A program made the translations under genes and the position numbers. From the NCBI GenBank assembly GCA_045599345.1, contig JAZRVV010000052.1, positions 13,209 to 77,208 on the forward strand: a stretch of 64,000 bases of DNA, read 5' to 3'. Under the pieces are notes generated by a model, which was not told the DNA's origin, made no database searches, and saw nothing but the letters and a program-made list of their open reading frames with translations. Shown one piece after another: positions 1 to 7,997 of this stretch. How positions within the stretch are numbered: the first letter of the stretch is position 1; each line of letters starts with the position of its first letter. The DNA comes from UBA1227 sp045599345. GTDB lineage: Bacteria > Bacillota > Clostridia > Oscillospirales > Acutalibacteraceae.

Positions 1-1
1 T

Positions 2-607
2 GAGCCATCCACAACGGTTCCGGCGTCGACGACGACCACAACCGAGGAGCCGACAACGACTGCTCCACCAACAACCACTACAACAACCGTGGTTGTTACG
101 GCTGCACCGGTCGCAACGACTGCTCCCGCAGTGACGTCTCCTCCTGTTGTAACTATACCAGTACAGCCTGCAACAACTGTTAAACCAAAACCGGTTAAGA
201 GTGCTACAAACAACGTCTCTTTATCCTTGGGCGATCAGGCTATGCTTTCGGCGGTCAACGCCGAGCGTGCAAAGGTCGGCAAAAATGCTCTCGCACTTAG
301 CAGCGCCCTTTGCAATTGTGCGGGCGTTCGTGCCAAGGAAATTGCCACTTCCTTTAGCCACACCCGCCCAAACGGCACCAGCTGTTTCACGGTGCTTAGC
401 GACGGCGGCGTCAACTACACCGCCTGTGGCGAAAACCTTGCCAAGGGACAAACTAGTGTCACGGAAGTTATGAGGGATTGGATGAGTTCAAGCGGTCACC
501 GCGAAAACATTCTATCCACAAGCTATGACTATAACAGCTTTGGTTGTGCTTGTTATAGCATCGGTGGTGTAAACTACTGGGTACAGGAGTTTGCTTATAT
601 TCCATAA
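2..607 (+). CDS. secreted CAP/SCP-domain protein, 5' end outside the window
   Basis: The reading frame is open through the left edge, so the start is missing; the GTG at 89 lies inside the linker and is not a convincing start. The 201 visible residues are a Thr/Pro/Val-rich low-complexity linker (about residues 1-65), as seen in cell-wall or exported Firmicute proteins, followed by a CAP (SCP/PR-1) domain. CAP hallmarks are a helix like MLSAVNAERAK, the FSHTRPNG segment, a GENLA motif and SSGHRENIL near the end. CAP domains are extracellular and their biochemical role in bacteria is mostly unknown. Two Cys pairs in the domain could form disulfides. Export is inferred because the signal peptide is outside the window. 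A hairpin terminator follows directly. Confidence 0.85.
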   Translation, partial: EPSTTVPASTTTTTEEPTTTAPPTTTTTTVVVTAAPVATTAPAVTSPPVVTIPVQPATTVKPKPVKSATNNVSLSLGDQAMLSAVNAERAKVGKNALALSSALCNCAGVRAKEIATSFSHTRPNGTSCFTVLSDGGVNYTACGENLAKGQTSVTEVMRDWMSSSGHRENILSTSYDYNSFGCACYSIGGVNYWVQEFAYIP

Positions 608-612
608 AAAAA

Positions 613-640
613 GGACGCCGTTTGGCGTCCTTAATTTTTT
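613..640. terminator. terminator between convergent genes
   Basis: A 7-bp stem (GGACGCC/GGCGTCC, arms 613-619 and 624-630) with a GTTT loop is flanked by A-run and T-run, so it can serve both the CAP gene and the convergent hydrolase gene. Confidence 0.85.
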
Positions 641-642
641 GA

Positions 643-1434
643 TTAAACTTTGTACCACTCACCACGGCAAGGTGTAATGAAGTGTGTCTGTGGGAAATGA
701 TGCTTTGCAAGTGGCAAGAACTTATCAAGTTCCATTGTTGTTGTGATAGGTGGGAAAGCGTTGTCCCAGTGATCAAACAAGATTGTGTCAGCATAGTAGA
801 AGCCCATGATTGAAAGTGAGTGAAGGAACATGTTGTCAAGACGAAGACCCTGGAATGGGTAAACGAGCATGTCGATATGTTCTGGGCGAGTTGCTGGCTC
901 GTAGATGTTTGATGAGCCCATCAAGAATACTGTCTTTTCACCATCAGTAATTTCGAAGCAGAAGATGTCGAGCTCACCAATTGTGAATGTGAGTTTCTGC
1001 TCGATGCCCATCTTTGCTGCACGATAAAGGTTAACTGGATTTAAGAGCCTGTGAGCAAATGTAAAGAAGAGCTTCTTATCAAGGTCGCAGTGACGTCCCT
1101 GATGTACTTTTACTGTAAGACTACCAATTTTGATTTCATCTCCGACAATGATCTCATACATGTCCTTAGTCTTATAGTGGTGCTTCTTGGCAGTTTCAAT
1201 GCCCTTTGCATTTACGTAAATTGGGCAGTTTCCTGCTTGCTTTGAGAACTGATCAATCTTGGTAAAGTGATCAAGATGTGGGTGAGTGATGAAGATTGCC
1301 TTAACGCCCTTCATCTCTTCCTCAGTGATCTTTTTGAATCGTTTGTTGTAAGGTTGATTGTAAGGATCAATTAAAATTACATCGTTGCCATTTCTTACTT
1401 CCATGGTAGCGGTGCCTATCCATTGCACGTCCAT
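643..1434 (-). CDS. MBL-fold metal-dependent hydrolase
   Basis: This 263-residue protein has the metallo-beta-lactamase fold signature. It starts with a WIGTATMEV strand followed by DPYN, and has the metal-binding motif HPHLDH near residues 51-56 and a second histidine in GRHCD. It most resembles the UlaG-like/L-ascorbate-6-phosphate lactonase-type branch (a short strand-rich N-terminus and no signal peptide), but the substrate cannot be read from sequence. It is probably cytoplasmic. The start ATG follows a GGGGGT ribosome site on the minus strand. Its promoter appears to share its -35 box with rplS, which is transcribed away from it. Confidence 0.8.
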   Translation of the reverse strand: MDVQWIGTATMEVRNGNDVILIDPYNQPYNKRFKKITEEEMKGVKAIFITHPHLDHFTKIDQFSKQAGNCPIYVNAKGIETAKKHHYKTKDMYEIIVGDEIKIGSLTVKVHQGRHCDLDKKLFFTFAHRLLNPVNLYRAAKMGIEQKLTFTIGELDIFCFEITDGEKTVFLMGSSNIYEPATRPEHIDMLVYPFQGLRLDNMFLHSLSIMGFYYADTILFDHWDNAFPPITTTMELDKFLPLAKHHFPQTHFITPCRGEWYKV

Positions 1435-1479
1435 GTTTTTACCCCCAAAAAAATTTTTTCACTTTTAAAACCGCTATCA

Positions 1480-1508
1480 ATAATAGCACTTTAAAAAAAT
1501 ACTTGCAA
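1480..1508 (-). promoter_or_regulatory. promoter of the MBL-fold hydrolase gene
   Basis: Read on the minus strand: -35 TTGCAA (1503-1508), 17-bp spacer, -10 TATTAT (1480-1485). The -35 hexamer is a palindrome and is the same six bases used by the divergent rplS promoter. Confidence 0.6.
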
Positions 1509-1531
1509 TGGCTATTTTTTTCTGCTATTAT
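1503..1531 (+). promoter_or_regulatory. promoter of rplS
   Basis: -35 TTGCAA (1503-1508), 17-bp spacer, -10 TATTAT (1526-1531). This leaves an untranslated leader of about 90 bases before rplS with several short inverted repeats (for example GAACGTTC near 1597). A ribosomal-protein leader is possible here, but I could not match it to a known consensus. Confidence 0.6.
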
Positions 1532-1630
1532 ATTTGAGCGTTTGGACAGACGGTTCAAACAACTTCCCGGACGGTCCTCTGACAGTTACTGTGTATGAAC
1601 GTTCTGATTTTTTAATGGAGGATTAATAAA

Positions 1631-1972
1631 ATGGATGCACTTAAAATCATCACAGAAGGCCAGATTAAAGAAGACCAGACTAAGTTTAACATCGGTGACA
1701 CTGTAAAGGTTCACGTTAAAATTAAGGAAGGTAACAGAGAGAGAATCCAGGTTTTTGAGGGCACTGTAATCGCAAAGCGCGGTGGCGGAGTTTCAGAGAC
1801 ATTCACAGTTCGTCGTGTATCATACGGCGTAGGTGTTGAGAAGGTATTCCCACTCAACTCACCAAACGTAGAGAAGATCGAAGTAGTTCGCAAGGGTAAG
1901 GTTCGCCGTAGCAAGCTTTACTATCTTCGTGATCGTGTTGGTAAGGCTGCAAAGGTTAAGGAGCAGCTTTAA
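1631..1972 (+). CDS. rplS: 50S ribosomal protein L19
   Basis: At 113 residues it has full family length. It contains the L19 hallmarks: GDTVKVHVKI, the basic core RIQVFEGTVIAKRGGG, FTVRRVSYGVGVE, FPLNSPNVEKIEV and the basic end RRSKLYYLRDR. L19 sits at the 30S-50S interface. A GGAGGA ribosome site (1618-1623) precedes the ATG. It is transcribed as a single gene, with its own promoter and a strong terminator behind it. In many Firmicutes rplS is followed directly by lepB, rbgA and rnhB; here a dehydratase operon lies between. Confidence 0.98.
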   Translation: MDALKIITEGQIKEDQTKFNIGDTVKVHVKIKEGNRERIQVFEGTVIAKRGGGVSETFTVRRVSYGVGVEKVFPLNSPNVEKIEVVRKGKVRRSKLYYLRDRVGKAAKVKEQL

Positions 1973-1988
1973 TTTCATGGCAATCAAA

Positions 1989-2019
1989 GAGGGTTTCCGA
2001 AAGGAAGCCCTCTTTTTTT
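1989..2019 (+). terminator. rplS terminator
   Basis: 10-bp stem (arms 1989-1998 and 2003-2012, one G-T pair), GAAA loop, then a run of T. Confidence 0.9.
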
Positions 2020-2104
2020 ATTTGTCGCAAAGTACATAAAAAAATAATCAATTTTTCTATACACACAATCCTCATTTATTCTTTTTTTATACACGCGTTT
2101 AATT

Positions 2105-2110
2105 TATAAT
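2105..2110 (+). promoter_or_regulatory. -10 box of the 2-hydroxyacyl-CoA dehydratase operon
   Basis: A perfect TATAAT lies 44 bases before the chosen start at 2154. No clear -35 hexamer is visible; the upstream region is a T/A-rich tract. The box overlaps an upstream in-frame ATG at 2109, which argues against that ATG being the start. Confidence 0.5.
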
Positions 2111-2153
2111 GAAAAAGGTGTTAAAAAATTCACAAAAGGAGAGTAACTTAAAA

Positions 2154-3353
2154 ATGAAAGATTTGAAGCACATTCATTTTTATGAGGACCTTCTTGAGCA
2201 GGCTAACAACGAGTTGGTACAGCAGGCTAAAAGTGAGGGCGGAGTAGCAGTAGGCTACACTTGCTTCTATGTTCCTGAGGTACTACTTAATGTTGGAAAC
2301 GCTTTCTCAGTAAGACTCAGAGCCCCTAATACAGGCTCACTTGACATTTCACAGTATTACATGTCGAGCTTTATCTGCGGTTACAGCCGTGCTCTTGTAG
2401 AGCGCGCTTTCGAAGGTGGATATAACTTCCTTGATATGTGGGCTGGTACGGACACATGTCAGCAGATGAACCGTGTTGTTGAGAACGTTGTTGAATTTCA
2501 ACTTATTGACAATCCAACTTTTACACATGGCTTCTTGGACGCTCCAATGAAGATTACAGAGCATGGTAACAAGCATTATGAGCATATGATCCAGGTTGAA
2601 TTCCTTGATAAACTCAAGGACAACTTTGGCGTTGATGTTTCTGATAAGGCTATTCGCAAGGCTGTTAAAGAGCACAACGAAATGTGCAAGATTTTTGAGG
2701 CGATTTCAGAACTTCGCAAGGCTGAGAACCCAATTATCACTCCTCGCGAATTCCACATCCTTTGCCTTGTAAGTTATGCTTGCCCAACAAGCCTTATTCT
2801 CCCTTATCTTAAGGAGACTTACGCTGACTTAAAGAAGAGAAAGCCAGACGCTAAAAACCCATGGAGAGCACGTTTTGTAGTAGTAGGATCCGAGCTTGAT
2901 GACTATACTTTCTCTGAGATTATGGAGTCATGCAATGCCTATGTTGTTGCTGACCGTTATTGCTTCGGTTCAATCCCTGGCAGAAAGCAGATTCCACTTA
3001 CAACTGACAGACCGGCACTTGAGCAGGTTTGTGAATTCTATCTCGCTGAGAACCAGTGCCCTCGTTTCATGTCAAAGGACAAGATAGAGGAGCGCCATGA
3101 TGTTGCTCGTAAACTCTATGAGGAATATGGCGCTGATGGTATCATCTATGAGCAGGCTAAGTTCTGTGACTTCTGGGGCTATGAGAGAATGCTCGAGAAT
3201 GCCAAATTCATCGATGATGGCGACGATATTCCAGTACTCCAAATTGACCGTGAGTACGTAATTGCAGGCGCAGGCCAGCTTAGAACACGTATCCAGGCTT
3301 TCGTTGAGTCTGTAGAAATTAAAAAGATTCAAAAAGCAGGAGGTGCTAAATAA
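2154..3353 (+). CDS. 2-hydroxyacyl-CoA dehydratase-family subunit (HgdB/BcrC-like)
   Basis: This 399-residue protein belongs to the HgdB/BcrB/BcrC family of [4Fe-4S] proteins that eliminate water from 2-hydroxyacyl-CoA or reduce related substrates, using an electron from an ATP-driven activase. Family marks are GYTCFYVPEVLL near residue 35 (first cluster Cys), WAGTDTCQQMNR (second Cys), a C-terminal segment around AKFCDFWGYE (third Cys) and the closing GQLRTRIQAFVE, typical of these subunits. The start is 2154 and not 2109: AGGAGAG at 2137-2143 fits it, and 2109 overlaps the -10 box. It overlaps the next gene by one base (TAATG). The substrate is not deducible because no CoA-transferase or dehydrogenase gene is adjacent. 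Confidence 0.85.
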   Translation: MKDLKHIHFYEDLLEQANNELVQQAKSEGGVAVGYTCFYVPEVLLNVGNAFSVRLRAPNTGSLDISQYYMSSFICGYSRALVERAFEGGYNFLDMWAGTDTCQQMNRVVENVVEFQLIDNPTFTHGFLDAPMKITEHGNKHYEHMIQVEFLDKLKDNFGVDVSDKAIRKAVKEHNEMCKIFEAISELRKAENPIITPREFHILCLVSYACPTSLILPYLKETYADLKKRKPDAKNPWRARFVVVGSELDDYTFSEIMESCNAYVVADRYCFGSIPGRKQIPLTTDRPALEQVCEFYLAENQCPRFMSKDKIEERHDVARKLYEEYGADGIIYEQAKFCDFWGYERMLENAKFIDDGDDIPVLQIDREYVIAGAGQLRTRIQAFVESVEIKKIQKAGGAK

Positions 3354-4897
3354 TGGCAGATAAAGGACTTGCTAGTATCTATACTGATAAAACTGGTATT
3401 TATAAGCACCGTGAATGGCGTGGCCTTAAGGACACAGCTTATGACTATAAGATGTGGTGTGCACTTTGGGGCACACTCCTTAAGTGGGCACTTGGCCATC
3501 CTGTAACTAACGTTAAGGCACTTTTCCGTTATCGTTGGATGTATGATTACCTCAAGGTACCTTCATTCTATGACAGAATTATGGAGGGTGCACGTGGCGC
3601 AGCACTCAAGGCATCAAGAAACAACATGAACGCTCTCGCAGTTTCAGTTACAAGTCTTCTTGATACACTCTTTGAGGCTGACCTACACATTCATCCAGGT
3701 GATGAGAAAGCTATCAAGGCTGGTGAAAAGATTCTCCCAATAGACGAACTTATCCCAGCACTTATCTTTAAGGGATTCCCAGACCTCAAGCCAATCCTTT
3801 GGCAGGAGATTCCTGAGTACCTTCCTTCTCTTATCAACTGTCACTCACCAGAGTACTACATCGCTCAGACAGAGTCCTATGGACTTCCTGCTGATGTATG
3901 TCCTCTCCCTGTAACAGAGCTTGGTATCGCAATTGATGATGACTATCCAGTAGTAGCTGCAAAGGGCTTTGTTTCTTGTAACATGCCTTGCGATGGCTCA
4001 ATCATGACATCTGCGCTTCAGGATAGACGTTACCAGCTCCCAACATACCCACTTAACATCCCACTTCGTTGGAAGCGCGACGACGTACAGGAGTACGCTA
4101 TTGCAGAGCTTCGCGAGATGATTAAGTTTGTTGAGAAGCAGTATGATACAAAGTACGATTGGGACGCACTTCGCGCTGCCATCGCTATTTGGAATGAGCA
4201 GGTTGAGCTTCGCCGTGAAAAGTGGGAACTCAACCGTACAGATATACCACCTCACACTGGTAGTACAATGTGGCTCTACAGTATCTTTGAGCACCAGGTA
4301 ACTGGTGGTGAAACACCTTGCCTTGAAAATGATAAAAAAGTTAATGCATACCTTCGTGAGCAGGTTTCAAACCGTGAGTGTCCAAAGGTAATTAAGCACA
4401 GAGCAGTTATTTGGAACACACCTGCTAATATGTACGCAAACTTCAACGCATGGATTCTCAATTGTTGGGGTGTTGATGTTGTAGCTGATATGATTGATTT
4501 CATGGGCTTTGACACAATTGACACAACATCTGAGGAGACGATCCTTGCAGGTCTTGCAAAGCAGATTCAGGGCGCAACAATGCGTGTTCATACCAAGGGC
4601 GGTATCCACGTAATGTTCGATGACCTTTGGGCAAAGGTTGCTGAATACAATGCAGATATGGTTATCATGTTCGACCAGATTTCTTGTAAGGGCGTTGGCG
4701 CTATCAATGGTCTCTTCGAAGAAGAGGCAAGAAAGCGCGGAGTCAACTTCGTATGGGTAAAACAGGACCTCTTTGAGTGCACATCAATCTCTCGCCGCGA
4801 TATGCGTGAGGACATCAATAACTATATGTCACTTGTTATGCGCGAGGAGCCACTTGACCCATCACTTGTTGATTTTGATGACAGCGAATGCTGGTAA
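3353..4897 (+). CDS. 2-hydroxyacyl-CoA dehydratase-family large subunit
   Basis: A second member of the same family, 514 residues, with an N-terminal extension of roughly 100 residues compared with its partner. Cys-containing segments in family positions are PADVCPLPV, VSCNMPCDG and FDQISCKGVG, the last followed by a GVNFVWVKQD strand equivalent to the GIP-x-L-x-I-E-x-D segment of relatives. Together with the preceding subunit it would form the heterodimer carrying the catalytic [4Fe-4S] clusters. Codon use is highly regular (CGT/CGC Arg, many CTT/CTC Leu), like rplS and tig, suggesting high expression. A member of the double-cubane reductase branch cannot be excluded by eye. Confidence 0.82.
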   Translation: MADKGLASIYTDKTGIYKHREWRGLKDTAYDYKMWCALWGTLLKWALGHPVTNVKALFRYRWMYDYLKVPSFYDRIMEGARGAALKASRNNMNALAVSVTSLLDTLFEADLHIHPGDEKAIKAGEKILPIDELIPALIFKGFPDLKPILWQEIPEYLPSLINCHSPEYYIAQTESYGLPADVCPLPVTELGIAIDDDYPVVAAKGFVSCNMPCDGSIMTSALQDRRYQLPTYPLNIPLRWKRDDVQEYAIAELREMIKFVEKQYDTKYDWDALRAAIAIWNEQVELRREKWELNRTDIPPHTGSTMWLYSIFEHQVTGGETPCLENDKKVNAYLREQVSNRECPKVIKHRAVIWNTPANMYANFNAWILNCWGVDVVADMIDFMGFDTIDTTSEETILAGLAKQIQGATMRVHTKGGIHVMFDDLWAKVAEYNADMVIMFDQISCKGVGAINGLFEEEARKRGVNFVWVKQDLFECTSISRRDMREDINNYMSLVMREEPLDPSLVDFDDSECW

Positions 4898-4915
4898 TAA
4901 ACGGAGGAATTAATT

Positions 4916-5710
4916 ATGAAATATTTTGGCGGATGTGACGTAGGTTCTACATACACAAAAGCAGTTATTTTAGATGAAAACGGCAAAATCGTTGCTGATA
5001 CAACTCTTCGCAGCAAGATGAATTCTGAGCAGAGCGCTATCATGGCAATGGAAGAAGTAGTAGGTAAAGTTGCTGACCTTAAATCAGCAAAGGACCTTAC
5101 ATATCTTGTAGGTACAGGTTACGGTCGTAACAAGGTTCCATTTGCTGATGAAAACATCTCAGAGATCTCTTGCCACGCTATGGGCGTACACGTAACAAAC
5201 CCTGATGTTAAGGCAATTATCGACATCGGCGGTCAGGACGTTAAGGGTATCGCTATCGACAAAGATGGTACTGTTAAGAACTTTGCTATGAACGATAAGT
5301 GCGCTGCTGGTACAGGCCGTTTCTACGAGGCTATGGCTCGTGCTTTCGAGATGGACCTTCCAGAGTTCTCAAAGCTTTCACTTACAGCAAAGAACGTTAT
5401 TCCAATCACAGCTCAGTGCACAGTATTTGCTGAGTCTGAGGTTATCACACTCGTTGGTGAGGGTAAGCCAACTGATGAGATCGCTGCTGGTATCCAGATG
5501 GCTATTGCAAAGCGTTGCTTCGTAATGGCAAAGAAGGCTGGTGCTGTTGACAGCATCACACTTACAGGTGGTTGTGCCAAGAATGATGGCCTCAAGGCTG
5601 CTATTGAGCACGTATTAAAGCTCAAGGTTGTTGAACTCAAAACAGACCCTCAGCTTATGGGCGCTCTCGGCGCTGCCGAGTATGCTCGCCAGAAGGGTAT
5701 GGCAAACTAA
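4916..5710 (+). CDS. 2-hydroxyacyl-CoA dehydratase activase (HgdC/BcrA-type ATPase)
   Basis: This 264-residue ASKHA-fold protein has a phosphate-1 loop GCDVGSTYTKA at residues 5-15, DIGGQDVK near 102, NDKCAAGTGRF near 125 and ITAQCTVFAESEV near 164. The two Cys in the last two motifs are the family's ligands for one [4Fe-4S] cluster shared between two identical subunits. The C-terminal LTGGCAKNDGL is the adenosine motif. It hydrolyses ATP to push a low-potential electron, normally from ferredoxin or flavodoxin, onto the dehydratase. It has its own GGAGGA site 18 bases after the large subunit, so the three genes form a complete dehydratase system. Confidence 0.95.
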   Translation: MKYFGGCDVGSTYTKAVILDENGKIVADTTLRSKMNSEQSAIMAMEEVVGKVADLKSAKDLTYLVGTGYGRNKVPFADENISEISCHAMGVHVTNPDVKAIIDIGGQDVKGIAIDKDGTVKNFAMNDKCAAGTGRFYEAMARAFEMDLPEFSKLSLTAKNVIPITAQCTVFAESEVITLVGEGKPTDEIAAGIQMAIAKRCFVMAKKAGAVDSITLTGGCAKNDGLKAAIEHVLKLKVVELKTDPQLMGALGAAEYARQKGMAN

Positions 5711-5721
5711 AAGGAGGATTA

Positions 5722-5886
5722 ATGCAGATGTTAAAGATGCTTAAAACACTAATCATTACTGCAGTTAGTCTCTTCCTTGCAACAGTTGCAATCTATTGGT
5801 TCAATCTCGACACAAAACTCGTAGCTTTGCTTCAGCCATTTATGACTAAGCACTATGACTCGATTGAGAGAGACAAGAGACTATAA
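5722..5886 (+). CDS. 54-residue membrane peptide of the dehydratase operon
   Basis: A small gene directly after the activase, with an excellent AAAGGAGG site (5710-5716) and ATG at 5722, ending just before the operon terminator. The peptide starts MQMLKMLKTL, has one hydrophobic helix (about residues 8-25, IITAVSLFLATVAIYWF) and ends in a charged tail (SIERDKRL). One transmembrane pass is predicted with a short basic N-terminus. I know no function; its position suggests co-expression with, and possibly membrane docking of, the dehydratase. An alternative start is the ATG at 5728. Confidence 0.75.
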   Translation: MQMLKMLKTLIITAVSLFLATVAIYWFNLDTKLVALLQPFMTKHYDSIERDKRL

Positions 5887-5894
5887 GCAAAGAG

Positions 5895-5924
5895 AGAGGG
5901 CATCCGTTTGGATGCCCTCTTTTT
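5895..5924 (+). terminator. terminator of the dehydratase operon
   Basis: 11-bp perfect stem (arms 5895-5905 and 5910-5920), GTTT loop, T-run. Confidence 0.92.
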
Positions 5925-5931
5925 ATATATA

Positions 5932-5960
5932 TTGCTTTTGTGACCTATTCATAGTATAAT
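5932..5960 (+). promoter_or_regulatory. promoter of the lepB-rbgA-rnhB-yraN operon
   Basis: -35 TTGCTT (5932-5937), 17-bp spacer, -10 TATAAT (5955-5960), 37 bases before the first signal peptidase start. Confidence 0.65.
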
Positions 5961-5997
5961 TTTTGTTCAAGAAAAATTACGGGAGGTGACTTGTTAG

Positions 5998-6567
5998 ATG
6001 GTAGAGCATTATGAAGTGACGTTCAAGGACGCGCGCATTTTTGGCAAGCGCGGATATAGGCGCCTTTCAACGACCTACGACATCGTTTCGTCGGTTATGG
6101 CAGCAGTAATCGCTGTTGCGATAATGTTGCTCTTCTTCTTTAGAGTCGCAACCGTTGATGGTAGGTCGATGGTGCCTACCCTTGATGATGAGGACCGCCT
6201 CATCATCACCAACATAAGCAAGAATTATAAATACGGGGATATCGTGGTAATACACCGTGAGGATGAGGAGTCGCTGATTAAGCGAGTAATCGCCGTGGGC
6301 GGTGACACGATAGACATAGACTTTGAAAAAGGAATTGTCTATGTGAATGGTGAGGCGCTGGATGAAGATTACATCGCCGAACCAACGTATGTAAGTTTTA
6401 TGGATGGTCCAAATTTCCCATTTGAGGTGCCACGCGGATACCTCTTTTGCATGGGAGACAATCGCAACGATTCGCTTGATTCACGCTCGGGTTCAATTGG
6501 ATTGATTAACGAGCAGTATATAGTAGGCAAAATGGTCATAGATTTTGATAAACCGGAGGCGTCATAA
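5998..6567 (+). CDS. lepB: signal peptidase I (first of two)
   Basis: Type I signal peptidase of 189 residues. It has one N-terminal membrane helix (about 28-48), then the catalytic Ser box GRSMVPTL, the catalytic Lys box LIKRVIAVGGD and the C-terminal GDNRNDSLDSR box. It removes signal peptides on the outer face of the cytoplasmic membrane. The ribosome site GGGAGGTG (5981-5988) supports this start. Its stop at 6567 is one base before the start of a second signal peptidase, so the two are translated from one message. Confidence 0.93.
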   Translation: MVEHYEVTFKDARIFGKRGYRRLSTTYDIVSSVMAAVIAVAIMLLFFFRVATVDGRSMVPTLDDEDRLIITNISKNYKYGDIVVIHREDEESLIKRVIAVGGDTIDIDFEKGIVYVNGEALDEDYIAEPTYVSFMDGPNFPFEVPRGYLFCMGDNRNDSLDSRSGSIGLINEQYIVGKMVIDFDKPEAS

Positions 6568-6568
6568 A

Positions 6569-7117
6569 ATGAAGGAGAAACTTTTAACACTTTGCTATGA
6601 GGGCGTGAGTGTCCTTGTTATGGCATCAGTTATCATAGCAATTATCTTTACATTCGTTACACGCTTTGTCGGTGTAATTGGTGGTTCTATGAACCCAACA
6701 CTCCAGTCAGGTGACTGGGTAATGGTTGACCAGTCTTATGCAAATTATAGGCCTGGCTATGGTGATGTAGTAGTAATTGCTCAGCCAAACGAACTCAATG
6801 AAAACATCATCAAGCGCGTAATCGCAACAGAGGGCCAGGAGATTAATATCAACTTCGAAACAGGTGCTGTTTACATCAACGGCAACGAGATTTATGAGAA
6901 GTATATCAACAACGCAACAACCAATCACTACGATGTAGAATTCCCACTCACAGTACCAGAGGGAAAGTGCTTCGTAATGGGCGACAACAGGCAGGGTTCT
7001 GTTGATTCACGTTCAACAATTATTGGGCTTATTGATAACCGCTATGTACTTGGCAGAGCAAACATCGCTATTACTGATGACGGTTTTGTAAGTCTTGATC
7101 TTAGAAAGAGTAACTGA
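6569..7117 (+). CDS. lepB: signal peptidase I (second of two)
   Basis: A 182-residue paralogue of the preceding gene with the same boxes: GGSMNPTL (Ser), IIKRVIATEGQ (Lys) and GDNRQGSVDSRS. An N-terminal hydrophobic segment (about 11-33) anchors it. The start is the ATG at 6569, served by CGGAGG at 6554-6559; the TTG further upstream lies inside the previous gene. It is clearly diverged from its neighbour, especially in the substrate-facing loops, so the two may differ in preferred signal peptides. Confidence 0.93.
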   Translation: MKEKLLTLCYEGVSVLVMASVIIAIIFTFVTRFVGVIGGSMNPTLQSGDWVMVDQSYANYRPGYGDVVVIAQPNELNENIIKRVIATEGQEININFETGAVYINGNEIYEKYINNATTNHYDVEFPLTVPEGKCFVMGDNRQGSVDSRSTIIGLIDNRYVLGRANIAITDDGFVSLDLRKSN

Positions 7118-7119
7118 TA

Positions 7120-7995
7120 ATGGCTGACATTCAAAAGCAGACGGTTCAGTGGTTCCCTGGCCATATGGCCAAGACCCGCCGCAAGATTAAAGAGAATCTA
7201 CCACTTGTGGATGCGGTGGTTGAGCTCGTTGATGCGAGGATACCTATATCCTCGCGCAATCCAGAGCTCGACGAGCTCACAAGTTCAAAGCCTCGTATCA
7301 TCCTACTCAACAAGTGCGACGTTGCCGACAGCAACGCCACTGCCGAGTGGATTCGTCATTTCGAGGCTTTGGGAGCGTATGCTCTCCCAGTAGATTGCAA
7401 GAGCGGCAAGGGTCTGAATAAATTTGATGATTTGGTAAAAGCAGCACTTGCTGATAAGATACAGTCCAACATTGATAAGGGTATGCCTGGCAAGGCACTC
7501 CGTTTTATGGTTGTCGGTATTCCAAATACCGGTAAATCAACCTTTATCAACAAGATGAGCGGACGCAATCGCCTCAAGACTGCTGACAGGCCAGGCGTTA
7601 CAAGGACCAGCCAATGGGTTGCCTGTGGCAACGGCATTGAGCTCCTTGACACCCCAGGTGTACTCTGGCCAAAGTTTGATGATCCAGCAGTAGGCGACAA
7701 GCTTGCATTCATCGGCTCTGTTAAGGATGAGATACTCGACTCTGAGACGATAGCAGTAAGGCTCCTTGATGTACTCAAGGTTGATTATGCTGATCGCCTT
7801 ATCGAGAGATATAAAATCAGCGCAGAGGACTGTGAACAGGAGTCCTATGAGCTCCTTGAGAGCATAGGCGCAGCTCGTGGCATGAAGGCACGTGGTGGAT
7901 GTATTGACACCGAGCGTGCTGCCGCAACACTGCTCGATGAATACAGGGGCGGCAAACTTGGTCGCTTGACCTTTGAGCGTCCAGGGAGGTCTTGA
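7120..7995 (+). CDS. rbgA: ribosome biogenesis GTPase RbgA (YlqF)
   Basis: A 291-residue circularly permuted GTPase. The N-terminus carries WFPGHMAKTRR, a YlqF hallmark. The guanine motif NKCD (G4, near residue 66) comes before the P-loop GIPNTGKST (G1, near 132), followed by DTPG (G3, near 178). It acts late in 50S subunit assembly. Its order next to lepB and rnhB is conserved in Firmicutes. No strong Shine-Dalgarno is visible; the start is two bases after the previous stop, so coupled translation is likely. Confidence 0.95.
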   Translation: MADIQKQTVQWFPGHMAKTRRKIKENLPLVDAVVELVDARIPISSRNPELDELTSSKPRIILLNKCDVADSNATAEWIRHFEALGAYALPVDCKSGKGLNKFDDLVKAALADKIQSNIDKGMPGKALRFMVVGIPNTGKSTFINKMSGRNRLKTADRPGVTRTSQWVACGNGIELLDTPGVLWPKFDDPAVGDKLAFIGSVKDEILDSETIAVRLLDVLKVDYADRLIERYKISAEDCEQESYELLESIGAARGMKARGGCIDTERAAATLLDEYRGGKLGRLTFERPGRS

Positions 7996-7997
7996 TT

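Noticed and set aside
1532..1617. Possible L19 ribosomal-protein leader RNA ahead of rplS
   Set aside because: The leader is long and has small inverted repeats, but I could not fold it into a known leader with confidence. An Rfam scan would decide.
2109..2153. Upstream in-frame ATG for the first dehydratase subunit
   Set aside because: The ATG overlaps the TATAAT box, has no ribosome site, and the added residues are unlike the family.
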